A stretch of 64,000 nt of DNA from Burkholderiales bacterium (GTDB lineage: Bacteria; Pseudomonadota; Gammaproteobacteria; Burkholderiales; UBA11063), in NCBI GenBank assembly GCA_020697255.1, contig JAJFBE010000004.1, forward strand, positions 168,662 through 232,661, in the 5' to 3' direction. Of the stretch, positions 8,834 to 16,726 are shown one piece after another; the first letter of the stretch is position 1, and the number at the start of each line of letters is the position of its first letter. Position numbers and translations under genes: made by a program. The notes beneath the pieces were generated by a model. It was not told where the DNA came from. It was given only the letters and a program-made list of their open reading frames with translations, and made no database searches.

Positions 8834-10582
8834 TTAGATTGGGTTATATTTAAAGTCGGTAGCGTCTGAATAAACATACCCTAAATTACCGCCACTAGGA
8901 CTTGGTGGATACAAGGTTTCTACGCCATTCACCATATGCCCGGCAATACCCTGGAAGCGTCTATCGCCAAAATCCTTAACAAAGAAATGCTGTATTCCAG
9001 GAGCAATTGGCACCAATATATCATAACAATAAAGAGATTTGCCAACTAACTGTGGTGCTACAACTTTAAAATACTCATTATCACTTGAGGTATCAATAGA
9101 GCATTCTGATGTATATGACTTAGTTGTTGGGTCATATGCAATAAATCCGCCCATTACGTTATTAGCAACGTTGCCAACCCTACTATCTCCAGTATTAGTT
9201 GCAACAAAAATCATCTCACCTATAGGACCATACATCTCTATAGTTAGTGCTAAAGTATTTCCTACATAAATTGATGTTTGGTACATACTACGCATACTCT
9301 TTACCTGATTCGCTGCCGATATACATTCAGTATTTATTTTATTGGTATCACCATAACAAGAGTTAATTATATTAAAATTATCATAATTACTAATCATGGT
9401 AGTGTAGTCTTTAATGGCCTGGGTAACATTACGCTTGGTAATGTCATCTACATCGGTATTATAAAAACTTTGTTGCTGATAAGCATTTAAATAGCTTAAC
9501 ATCTGTCTATCTTGCGTAATAGTAGTAGTTAGATAGTTTTTCGCAGCCTGCTCATCTGGTGTCAGCGGTGTGAGAGATGTTTGTACACCTAGTGCAGCGT
9601 ATTGGTTTGAATCAACCTCATAAGTATATAAAGTACTTTGATCTTTAAAGTTTACGCTAGTTTCAAAATCATGTTGTGCATAACCAATTACATCATTAAT
9701 AATATCTTGGCAACTATCCAGATTAGTAGCATTACACTTTACAATATTATATTGGCCTTGTGGATCAGGATTACCAAATATTTTAGCCAATTTAGTCGGA
9801 TCTCCACCAACCTGGTAAGCTTTTACTGCAAACGTTGCATTTTGCGTAGAACTCTGTTCAGAATGCTCAAAAGCGCCTTTGATTGATCCTATTCCGGAAA
9901 TTGAGCCGGAAGCTTCACCTTCAAATCGTTCTTTTGACGAAGCATTTGCAAATTGGATAGATACTGTAACCATTAGCACCGCACCTTCTTTAGCACTTTG
10001 TACAATCGAATTACCACAAGCATTAGTAAAGGCATCGTTCCCTTGGGCTAAGATGCTTTTTGCTGCTGGACTAAGTATATCGTTACCAATTCCTTGTACT
10101 TGAAAAAACGCATCTGCTGACATAGTTTGTAAATAATTGAAATTAATTGATCGGCGTGTATCAGTGCTATCTCTTGTATAGTTTGCCGCTACTGATGCAG
10201 AAAATATTCCAAAATCTGCGTTTCCACTAATACTTGTATTTAGCAGATCACCCATTTCTTGTGAAGAAATAGTATCACTAAAATCTATTGAACCTTGAGG
10301 GTTTGACAGTACAATGGCACTTGGATCAGTTGCATTAACCAGACAACTTGCTCCTTTTGCAACTCCAGTGCGATCGTCAAAACCGTAACCCAATCTAGGC
10401 AGCGGCGTGTACCCTATATTTTTGAGGTCAGCTTTAGTGCCACTCCCAGCAAGAGAATCAGATCTTGCTGGAGCTGATAGCGTAGGCACCGTACCTCCTC
10501 CACCAGTGTTATTTCCGGTACATGCAGTAATAACCAATAAACTTGTTGTTACTAAACTTATTTTTTTAAGCTTATATTTCAT
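8834..10582 (-). CDS. Lipoprotein of unknown function, tandem paralogue 2 (distant MACPF-like features)
   Basis: 582 residues, lipobox LLVITAC (Cys21), same layout as the protein at 6755-8500: LGYGFDDRTG, CGNSIVQSAKEGAVLMVTVSI, a Gly-rich stretch, GGDPTKLAKIFG, then the C-terminal domain with GDRRFQGIAGHMVNGVETLY. The signal peptide and central domain are almost identical between the two copies, while the C-terminal third differs more. The ATG at 10582 is preferred over the one at 10597 because it matches the paralogue and begins the signal peptide. Homology to copy 1 extends into both flanks, so the duplicated unit is about 2.08 kb. Conserved central and variable terminal parts would suit a toxin or adhesin under selection, but no function is established. 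Confidence 0.8.
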   Translation of the reverse strand: MKYKLKKISLVTTSLLVITACTGNNTGGGGTVPTLSAPARSDSLAGSGTKADLKNIGYTPLPRLGYGFDDRTGVAKGASCLVNATDPSAIVLSNPQGSIDFSDTISSQEMGDLLNTSISGNADFGIFSASVAANYTRDSTDTRRSINFNYLQTMSADAFFQVQGIGNDILSPAAKSILAQGNDAFTNACGNSIVQSAKEGAVLMVTVSIQFANASSKERFEGEASGSISGIGSIKGAFEHSEQSSTQNATFAVKAYQVGGDPTKLAKIFGNPDPQGQYNIVKCNATNLDSCQDIINDVIGYAQHDFETSVNFKDQSTLYTYEVDSNQYAALGVQTSLTPLTPDEQAAKNYLTTTITQDRQMLSYLNAYQQQSFYNTDVDDITKRNVTQAIKDYTTMISNYDNFNIINSCYGDTNKINTECISAANQVKSMRSMYQTSIYVGNTLALTIEMYGPIGEMIFVATNTGDSRVGNVANNVMGGFIAYDPTTKSYTSECSIDTSSDNEYFKVVAPQLVGKSLYCYDILVPIAPGIQHFFVKDFGDRRFQGIAGHMVNGVETLYPPSPSGGNLGYVYSDATDFKYNPI

Positions 10583-10786
10583 TCCATATATCTCCATTAT
10601 TATTAAATTTTTAGTTACGTGATATTAACTAACGTGATTAGTCAATATTTTATAGAGCCAGACTCAGATTTTATAATTATCTAATAAAATTACCAGACTT
10701 GCCTTAGGAAGCAATTGTAGAGAAATTTGAGGAAATTTATATACCAAGTTTTGGTATTTGAGTGGGAAATGTCCATTTTAGATTTA
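10583..10786. promoter_or_regulatory. Intergenic region upstream of lipoprotein paralogue 2
   Basis: No gene is seen. It is homologous to 8501-8774 in its distal half, with the TACCAA-GTT-TTGGTA palindrome at 10742-10756 followed by a near-identical GTCCATTTTAGA stretch. The palindrome's conservation in otherwise drifting sequence is the only regulatory hint. Confidence 0.4.
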
Positions 10787-10830
10787 TGCTCGCCCAGATA
10801 TACCGGGAGAATAACCAGCTCATCTGTTAA
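10787..10830 (+). pseudogene. Decayed copy of the pgeF 3' end (remnant 2, degenerate)
   Basis: The run CCCAGATATACCGGGAGAAT followed by AACCAG and TCTG aligns with remnant 1 (8775-8818). In the pgeF frame it reads RYTGRITSSSV, so the hairpin right arm has been lost. It lies between lipoprotein paralogue 2 and the small secreted gene at 10913, in the same relative place as the other remnants. Confidence 0.55.
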
Positions 10831-10895
10831 ACAGAGGCAAGCCTAGGAGGCTAAAATGCCACAAATAATATATACCTGCATTTATCAGAGATTTT

Positions 10896-10911
10896 TAATG
10901 TACGTACATTA
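10896..10911. repeat. Perfect 16-bp palindrome TAATGTACGTACATTA
   Basis: It lies one base beyond the stop codon of the secreted gene at 10913-11350. It could be a weak terminator stem or a protein-binding site; no T-tract accompanies it. A single copy was noticed. Confidence 0.4.
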
Positions 10912-10912
10912 G

Positions 10913-11350
10913 TCACTTCACTTCGCGAAAGTGGCACTCCATACCAAATGATTTTTCCTGGTCCGTCGAATATTTGCTGCCACCATTAAATCCGGCATGC
11001 GAATTAACAGCCCACCTATTATCATCACTATTTTTATATAAAAAATCATTAAATTGACCATTATCACGAAAGCTAACTGTCACCTCAGATTTAGAACCAT
11101 CTGACTCCAGTACATACTCAAAATAAGTTTTCTCAACTGCTCCACTTAGTTTTATATTTTCATATTTTTTCACAGGATGAACGTTATCCTTAAAAGCAAA
11201 ACTAAGTTCGTTGCTCTTATTTATTCGCACCTGAAATTCAAACGGTGGATTTTTCACCCCCTTGTCTACCTGACAACCAAGATTCATAATAGCATTAGCT
11301 ATACCTACGCTAAAAGTTAATGATACCACTAAACTCATTTTTGCTTTCAT
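10913..11350 (-). CDS. Small secreted protein of unknown family (Cys-paired, paralogue of 12484-13080)
   Basis: 145 residues from the ATG at 11350, chosen because it begins a Sec signal peptide (MKAKMSLVVSLTFSVGIANA) with AGGA about 8 nt upstream; the longer frame to 11470 would put 40 non-signal residues first. The mature part starts with a cysteine (LGCQVDKGVKNP) and ends with another (GMECHFREVK), suggesting a disulfide. Its middle, ELSFAFKD...YENIKL, aligns with NLNFTFKR...LENIKL in the protein at 12484-13080, so the two are paralogues. Short alternating polar/hydrophobic stretches suggest a beta-rich domain. Probably periplasmic or secreted; function unknown. Confidence 0.7.
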   Translation of the reverse strand: MKAKMSLVVSLTFSVGIANAIMNLGCQVDKGVKNPPFEFQVRINKSNELSFAFKDNVHPVKKYENIKLSGAVEKTYFEYVLESDGSKSEVTVSFRDNGQFNDFLYKNSDDNRWAVNSHAGFNGGSKYSTDQEKSFGMECHFREVK

Positions 11351-11426
11351 ATTAATCCTAAAAGAAATATAAAGTTTGCTTCCACAAGAGCAATAACATT
11401 TTAAATTACAAATATTTATTCTAAAA

Positions 11427-11447
11427 CTATCAGGTATATACTGATAG
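11427..11447. repeat. Hairpin upstream of the secreted gene at 10913
   Basis: Arms CTATCAG and CTGATAG around GTATATA, 77 bp before the start codon. It may lie in the promoter or 5' UTR. No other function is evident. Confidence 0.3.
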
Positions 11448-11519
11448 CAACTATTGTACATGAATTTCAAAAAACTCTCATACGGAATTTCAATGTAGGA
11501 AATTACTGGAGTAGTTTTA

Positions 11520-12302
11520 TTAACTGGCTGGACTTAACGATAATTGCTGGTATTCAAAATCTGGGGATGTTTGAAATTGAGTGGAGATTTTTTTGTGTAA
11601 ATAACGAGATAATTCTTTGCGATTGGCAAATTGGTATGCATTAACCCGTGGCAGCGCTGTTATTTTAACTAACATACCATTTAGTTTTAGTGAACTGATT
11701 AAACATTGCCAGAAATTAATTTCATCTGCATAAGAAGTAGCGCTAGTTGGCCTACCATCTTTTGTATAATATTGGATCACCAAAGGTAGCACAGTTGCAT
11801 TTGCTTGCATTACCGATTCAAATAAAGCTGACTTAAACGGCATAACTTCGAACCCTAAACCGGTCTTGCCTTCGGGGAATAATCCAACCATTCCCCCTGA
11901 TTGTAACCTCTCACGTACTACCCGGACAATCTGAACTAAATCCCGCTTACGCTGACGGTCAATAAAAATTGCATTGCCGCTTTTAATTAATAAACCAATA
12001 ATTGGCCAATTTTTTACTTCTTTGCGGCTTATAAATCCAACTGAATGCTTAGTATAAAGGATGGGAATATCAAGCCATGAAATATGATTGGCTACAACCA
12101 TGGAGTTTTTATCTACATATTCAGTAGGAACTCCTTCAACCGTAATTCTTATTCCAACTATTAATAACGTACCATTTGCCCAGAATTTTATGAAGCGTAT
12201 CCAAATACGATGCGGCAATATTGGGTAAAATAAAATAACTAATAAACAACAAAAAAGGGTAAACAGAGCTAATGCAATTATTCTAGCTATAACCATTAAC
12301 AT
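11520..12302 (-). CDS. plsC: 1-acyl-sn-glycerol-3-phosphate acyltransferase
   Basis: 260 residues with one or two N-terminal membrane segments, then the acyltransferase motifs NHISWLD (N-H-x4-D) and FPEGKTGLG. It acylates lysophosphatidic acid to phosphatidic acid at the inner membrane in phospholipid synthesis. A GAGGA Shine-Dalgarno sits 6 nt before the ATG at 12302. A decayed fragment of this same gene lies at 13142-13224 at the end of the SDR gene, so plsC once adjoined that gene. The intact copy is now cut off by the secreted gene at 12484. Confidence 0.93.
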   Translation of the reverse strand: MLMVIARIIALALFTLFCCLLVILFYPILPHRIWIRFIKFWANGTLLIVGIRITVEGVPTEYVDKNSMVVANHISWLDIPILYTKHSVGFISRKEVKNWPIIGLLIKSGNAIFIDRQRKRDLVQIVRVVRERLQSGGMVGLFPEGKTGLGFEVMPFKSALFESVMQANATVLPLVIQYYTKDGRPTSATSYADEINFWQCLISSLKLNGMLVKITALPRVNAYQFANRKELSRYLHKKISTQFQTSPDFEYQQLSLSPAS

Positions 12303-12432
12303 ATAACATCCTCTTTATACAATACAGAATGCATTATATGATATTTAGGCTATGTCTTGCTGTAATTATTATAAATAACTAACAATATATAAATTGTCTC
12401 ATTATTCAAAAATTTATGAAAAGAGATTGCAC

Positions 12433-12467
12433 ACCTGGCGGATAACCAGTTTAATCTGGCTACCCTA
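12433..12467 (+). pseudogene. Decayed copy of the pgeF 3' end (remnant 3)
   Basis: In the pgeF frame the stretch reads TWRITSLIWLP followed by TAG, against TGRIASLIWLS-TAG in pgeF, so even the stop codon is kept. The hairpin arms are imperfect. The remnant lies 17 bp from the stop codon of the minus-strand secreted gene at 12484, matching the pgeF-to-lipoprotein spacing. Confidence 0.7.
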
Positions 12468-12483
12468 GTCAAAAAACTTATTT

Positions 12484-13080
12484 TTAAATATATTTACAAG
12501 ACACTTTTTCAAGCCTATGTTGCGGACCATTTACGTAGTAACTGGAGCCTGCAAACGAAAATTCTTCTATAAATTCATTCAATTTTGCTTCTGGAGAAGA
12601 ATAATAATAATTTTGTATATCCCAAGAATCTTTTTCATCGTTAGGGTTTACGTAGAAAACTGCTGCTAACTCCCACATATCACTCTTATTTCTATATGTA
12701 ATAATTCTCAAAACTTCTCCACCACTCATTAGCTTATCAAAGTTTTTCTCTGTAGTATCCGGATCAGCTTTCACACTTCCAGGGCCGTCACCCCTAATAA
12801 AGCTATATGAGCGACCACTAAGAACCTCATGTGATCTTTTATTTCTCATAATATCTTTTCCCTTTTCCAGTTTTATATTTTCCAGATGAATTGTAACAAT
12901 TCCCCCCCGCTTAAAGGTAAAGTTAAGATTGTCATGCTCTAAGCTCCAAACAATATTTATAGGCTCCTTGACTTCCTTATTTATATTACATTCAACCTTA
13001 ACAGCATCCGCTGTCCCCATGCATAAAGTTAATGATGCAAGCAGGCTAATACCATACAAATTCATTTTACTTATTTTCAT
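12484..13080 (-). CDS. Small secreted protein of unknown family
   Basis: 198 residues. A Sec signal peptide (KMNLYGISLLASLTLCMGTADA) is followed by VECNINKEVKEPINIVW, then NLNFTFKRGG and LENIKL, and a C-terminal cysteine (VSCKYI). The cysteine placement and the F-x-F-K...ENIKL block match the protein at 10913-11350, though this one carries an insert of about 50 residues. AGGAG sits just before the ATG at 13080. It is flanked by a pgeF 3' remnant on one side and a plsC remnant on the other, which mark it as part of a duplicated unit. Function unknown; presumably periplasmic or secreted. Confidence 0.7.
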   Translation of the reverse strand: MKISKMNLYGISLLASLTLCMGTADAVKVECNINKEVKEPINIVWSLEHDNLNFTFKRGGIVTIHLENIKLEKGKDIMRNKRSHEVLSGRSYSFIRGDGPGSVKADPDTTEKNFDKLMSGGEVLRIITYRNKSDMWELAAVFYVNPNDEKDSWDIQNYYYSSPEAKLNEFIEEFSFAGSSYYVNGPQHRLEKVSCKYI

Positions 13081-13141
13081 TTTTACTCCTATACTTATTT
13101 AAATTATTAAATATTAGCCAACATTAGCTTAAAATTTTAAG

Positions 13142-13224
13142 ACATTGCCACTTTTAATTAATAAACCAATAAGCCAATTTTTGACTTCGCATCTACTTAT
13201 AAATCCTACCGAATGTCTATAAAC
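13142..13224 (-). pseudogene. Decayed internal fragment of plsC
   Basis: The minus strand matches the part of the intact plsC coding for HSVGFISRKEVKNWPIIGLLIKSGN (plus-strand region about 11971-12056). GGATTTATAAG and TTGGTTTATTAATTAAAAG are shared word for word, with a few substitutions and a short deletion that breaks the frame. One end runs into the SDR gene at 13217 and supplies its TAG stop codon. It is a duplication scar, not an expressed gene. Confidence 0.8.
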
Positions 13225-14020
13225 ATTTTTTCATACTGCCACCGTCAATATGCACCAAACTGCCGTTTATATATGAGGAATATTCGCTTAATAAAAATGT
13301 AATAACATTTGCCGCTTCTTCCACGGTACCATAGCGCCCAACTGGGATATTGGCTGAATTAGCGTTAATTACCTCTTGTATAGAAGAGGAGTTAGTTTCA
13401 GCTCTTACCGAATCTAACTTTTCTAACCGTTTAGTTGCCACTTTGCCAATTGGTACGGTAGTAACCGTAATTCCATGTATGGCTACTTCATTGGCAAGAG
13501 TTTTTAGCCAGGCGGCCAGAGCTGATCTGATGGCACTCGAAATTACCAGTCCGGGGGCTGGCTCAATTATAGTTGAGGATGAAATTGAGACTATACGCCC
13601 AAACCCATTAGCCTTCATGGAATCAATACATTTACTTACTAATGTTATTTGGGATAAAAAAAGTGACTGAAAATATGTGTGCCAGTCAAGTATGGGGACA
13701 TCAACTGAATTTTTTACAAATGGTGGACCACCGGCATTTAAGACTATAGAATCTACTTTTCCATTCCACTTAGCTGTAACCTGGCTCCAAATTTCATTAA
13801 CGCTATTTGGATTGGTTAAATCGCAATTAACATAAATATTCTGGTGGTTTTTCCGACTTATTTCATTAATTTTAGCATACGCTGCTTCTAATTTTGCTAT
13901 GTCCCGACCGACAATACATGCGTTTGCATTGTTCTGTGCAAGTTGCAGCGCAACTTGCAACCCAATGCCATCACTGCTTCCCAGGACAATTATATTTCTA
14001 TTCCTAAAATCCAGTTGCAT
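13217..14020 (-). CDS. SDR-family oxidoreductase with atypical active site
   Basis: 267 residues from the ATG at 14020 (AAAGGG Shine-Dalgarno upstream). A Rossmann N-terminus with GSSDGIG (14-20) in place of TGxxxGIG, NAGGP, and SISSS at the catalytic serine are present. The usual Y-x-x-x-K is missing: the aligned stretch reads VISSAIRSAL, so Tyr is Ile and Lys is replaced near an Arg. Family knowledge: a subgroup of SDR proteins carries this kind of [LI]S[NS]xxR motif and their activity is mostly untested. It is the last gene of the thr run, 10 bp after a small secreted gene. Its stop codon lies in the plsC fragment at 13142-13224, so the C-terminal end may be shortened or altered. Confidence 0.85.
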   Translation of the reverse strand: MQLDFRNRNIIVLGSSDGIGLQVALQLAQNNANACIVGRDIAKLEAAYAKINEISRKNHQNIYVNCDLTNPNSVNEIWSQVTAKWNGKVDSIVLNAGGPPFVKNSVDVPILDWHTYFQSLFLSQITLVSKCIDSMKANGFGRIVSISSSTIIEPAPGLVISSAIRSALAAWLKTLANEVAIHGITVTTVPIGKVATKRLEKLDSVRAETNSSSIQEVINANSANIPVGRYGTVEEAANVITFLLSEYSSYINGSLVHIDGGSMKKCL

Positions 14021-14030
14021 AGTTAACCCT

Positions 14031-14465
14031 TTAAAGAATATTGGGCCTGGTATTCTCAAAAAGAAGTGTAAATGGCCCCTCTATTTCGCACCAATTATTA
14101 TAAAGCCTTATACTACCATCAACACTTAGAGCTTTTAATTGCAATTTATCTAAAAAATAATTTTCTGGATTAATTGATTTATAGATCCTGGCTTCCACAT
14201 CATATGCAGGATATCCGCTCTTCCACTCTACTTGGCTCATGTCGCCGTCTTTATAAACGTTCCACAATAAAACTATTCTTTCAGAGTTAAAACGATGACT
14301 TTGCGCACCAGGATTAGTTTCGTCATCTATACTACCTATGTTAGGCTCATTAAGATAAACGCATCTTCCGGTTTGCACAAGTTGTTCATGGGCTTGGGCC
14401 GTACTAAGGCAAGATAAAACAAAAAGCATAAATAAATACTTATTTAGCTTAGGATTTGTTTTCAT
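14031..14465 (-). CDS. Small secreted protein of unknown function
   Basis: 144 residues with a clear signal peptide (KYLFMLFVLSCLSTAQA) and two cysteines in the mature part (GRCVYLNEP, NNWCEIEG). It lies 7 bp after thrC and 10 bp before the SDR gene, so it is probably co-transcribed with thrABC, although a threonine-related role is not suggested by its sequence. It resembles the other small secreted proteins of this window in layout (signal peptide, early Cys, late Cys), but I see no convincing alignment. Confidence 0.65.
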   Translation of the reverse strand: MKTNPKLNKYLFMLFVLSCLSTAQAHEQLVQTGRCVYLNEPNIGSIDDETNPGAQSHRFNSERIVLLWNVYKDGDMSQVEWKSGYPAYDVEARIYKSINPENYFLDKLQLKALSVDGSIRLYNNWCEIEGPFTLLFENTRPNIL

Positions 14466-14472
14466 ATAAATA

Positions 14473-15783
14473 TTAAGCTCTAAAAAAATGTTGTTTGACG
14501 ATTTCTGTTACTGCATTTAAGCTTGCGCTACTATCTATTGCAAGGCTTTCTCTGTGTAAAATTTCATTTAGCCTATCAGGCACAGGTATCGTTATGCCCA
14601 GCAATGGCTCGATTACTGTCTCAAATTTACTTGGGTGTGCCGTAGAAACCACAATCCATGATTTATCTGCATCATTGGCATCTAAACAATTTTCCCTAAC
14701 ATATACTGCAGTTGCTGTATGCGGGCAAATTATAACCTTGCTCTTTGCATAGGCAGATGTTATTGTTTGCCGAATTTGCTCATCATTAACGCTATAAGCA
14801 CTAACATTTGATACAAAATCAGCAAAGTTTGGATATAATGTATGTAACCGTTCAAAATTACTTGGGTTGCCTACATCCATAGCATTAGCCAATGTTGCAA
14901 CACTTGCCTTTGGAGTAAATATCCCATTTTTAACAAAATCAGGAATAATTTTATTGGCATTCGTTGATAAAACTATTTTATCTATCGGGAAACCCATGCT
15001 TTTAGCAAAATACGCAGCCGTTGCATTACCCAGATTACCTGTTGGAATAATAAAATTGACACTTTTACCAGTTTTTAAATAAGAATGGTAGCTCGTATAG
15101 GCATAATAAGTCATTTGTGGCAATAAACGTCCCAGATTTATACTATTTGCACTACTAATATGTGCTATATTTTCCCACCATTTATCTGTAAAAGCTTCTT
15201 TTACAATACTTTGGCAGTTATCAAAATTACCATTAACTGCAATAGCAACAACATTATCACTATAGGTTGCTATTTGCTGTTCCTGACGTTTAGAGATCTG
15301 GCCTTTGGGAAATAACACAACAATGTTTATATTAGATTTGCCATAAAAGGCATTGGCTACTGCAGATCCGGTGTCACCAGAGGTTGCAACCATAACAGTA
15401 ATTTTTTTATTTTTATCTAATTTAGCTAGTTCGTTCATTGTTTCTGATAAAAATTGTGCACCAAAATCCTTAAATGATAATGTAGGGCCATGATATAGCT
15501 CCAGAATTTGAGTTTTATCATCTACTACAGTCAATGGTAGAGGAAAATTAAATGCATTGTGGCAGATTCTGCCTAAACTCGATTCAAGTATATCACCGGC
15601 AAAATAATCTTTTAAAATAGCCGCAGCAAAATTTGCATAACTCATATTCTGATCTATGCCCGATAAATCTATTTTAGGAAAATATGCAGGTAGGAATAAA
15701 CCACCGTCATCAGCCAGACCTATGCTTATTGCTTCTGCGAGGGTTACCTTTTTCTCTTTATTACGTGTACTGTAGTAAAACAT
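14473..15783 (-). CDS. thrC: Threonine synthase
   Basis: 436 residues starting MFYYSTRNKEK, typical of threonine synthases. The PLP-lysine motif LSFKDFGAQF and the phosphate-binding ATSGDTGSAVANAF are present. It converts O-phosphohomoserine to threonine with PLP. It follows thrB by 10 bp, giving the order thrA-thrB-thrC. Confidence 0.97.
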   Translation of the reverse strand: MFYYSTRNKEKKVTLAEAISIGLADDGGLFLPAYFPKIDLSGIDQNMSYANFAAAILKDYFAGDILESSLGRICHNAFNFPLPLTVVDDKTQILELYHGPTLSFKDFGAQFLSETMNELAKLDKNKKITVMVATSGDTGSAVANAFYGKSNINIVVLFPKGQISKRQEQQIATYSDNVVAIAVNGNFDNCQSIVKEAFTDKWWENIAHISSANSINLGRLLPQMTYYAYTSYHSYLKTGKSVNFIIPTGNLGNATAAYFAKSMGFPIDKIVLSTNANKIIPDFVKNGIFTPKASVATLANAMDVGNPSNFERLHTLYPNFADFVSNVSAYSVNDEQIRQTITSAYAKSKVIICPHTATAVYVRENCLDANDADKSWIVVSTAHPSKFETVIEPLLGITIPVPDRLNEILHRESLAIDSSASLNAVTEIVKQHFFRA

Positions 15784-15793
15784 TTAATCTATC

Positions 15794-16726
15794 CTATTTA
15801 ACGTGGGCGCCATTGTTACTAATTGGTGAAATCCACCAATCGGTTTTTATCCCAAATTGTTCAAAACCTTCTATCATCTTAGCGGCTATTTCATGAGCCT
15901 CCCTTACAGTCTCACTAAGAGCAAACATGGATGGCCCCGAACCAGAAAAAGAGCACGCTAATGCACCAGCATTAAGGGCTATCTCTTTTACCGGATAAAA
16001 CCCAGGTACTAAGTGCGCACGCTGTGGTTCAATAACCACGTCATTTAATGAACGTTTTAATAAGCCTATATCTTTTGTATATAAAGCTGCCATAAAACCC
16101 GCTAAATTCGCGCTTTGCATTACATAATTTTTCATAGCAACATCAGGTTTTAGAATACCTCGTGCCGCTTTTGTTTCAACGACTAAATGCGGATGTATAA
16201 CTATACATTGCAACTCTGGTGTTGGTAGCTTAATTATATCTATCGGATCAATACTTCTAGTTAATGTCACCCCCCCGTAGATACATGGGGCAACATTATC
16301 AGCATGCTTTCCACCCGAAGCTAATTCTTCCCCAAATAATGCATAATGTACTAGCTGCTCATTAGATAATGGCACTTCTAAAAAATGATTAAATGCAACT
16401 AATGCAGCAACGGCGGATGCAGCAGACCCACCCATGCCCGAACCAATAGCTATACCCTTTTTTATTCTAAGCGAAAAACCACAATCAATTCTAAAATCTG
16501 CACACACTTTTTGAATAACAATTGATGCTGTATTTTTACTGCTAATTAACGGTAGTTCTTGTTCTGATTCTATAGAGTCAATTACAATCTGGCCATCGCT
16601 ACGTTTAATAAGAGTAACTTCATCACCAACATCATTAAGGGCAAAACCCAGTATATCAAACCCAACTATCATATTGGCACTGGTTGCCGGCGCAAATGCA
16701 ATTGCTTGTGTTATATTTTTTATCAT
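15794..16726 (-). CDS. thrB: Homoserine kinase (GHMP family)
   Basis: 310 residues with the GHMP ATP-binding motif GSGMGGSAASAVAAL and an N-terminal FAPATSANMIVGFDILGFAL. It phosphorylates homoserine with ATP. The ATG overlaps the thrA stop codon by 4 bp (ATGA), implying translational coupling. This is the enterobacterial GHMP type, not the aminoglycoside-kinase-like type found in many betaproteobacteria. Confidence 0.97.
   Translation of the reverse strand: MIKNITQAIAFAPATSANMIVGFDILGFALNDVGDEVTLIKRSDGQIVIDSIESEQELPLISSKNTASIVIQKVCADFRIDCGFSLRIKKGIAIGSGMGGSAASAVAALVAFNHFLEVPLSNEQLVHYALFGEELASGGKHADNVAPCIYGGVTLTRSIDPIDIIKLPTPELQCIVIHPHLVVETKAARGILKPDVAMKNYVMQSANLAGFMAALYTKDIGLLKRSLNDVVIEPQRAHLVPGFYPVKEIALNAGALACSFSGSGPSMFALSETVREAHEIAAKMIEGFEQFGIKTDWWISPISNNGAHVK

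Noticed and set aside
9039..10103. Plus-strand frames inside lipoprotein paralogue 2
   Set aside because: They lie opposite a long conserved coding frame, are not conserved in the paralogue, and lack start signals.
6714..12467. Integron-like attC sites as the main explanation for the repeated pgeF 3' hairpin
   Set aside because: No integrase is in the window, the hairpin is plain pgeF coding sequence, and flanking homology extends beyond it as expected of tandem duplication. Kept only as an alternative.
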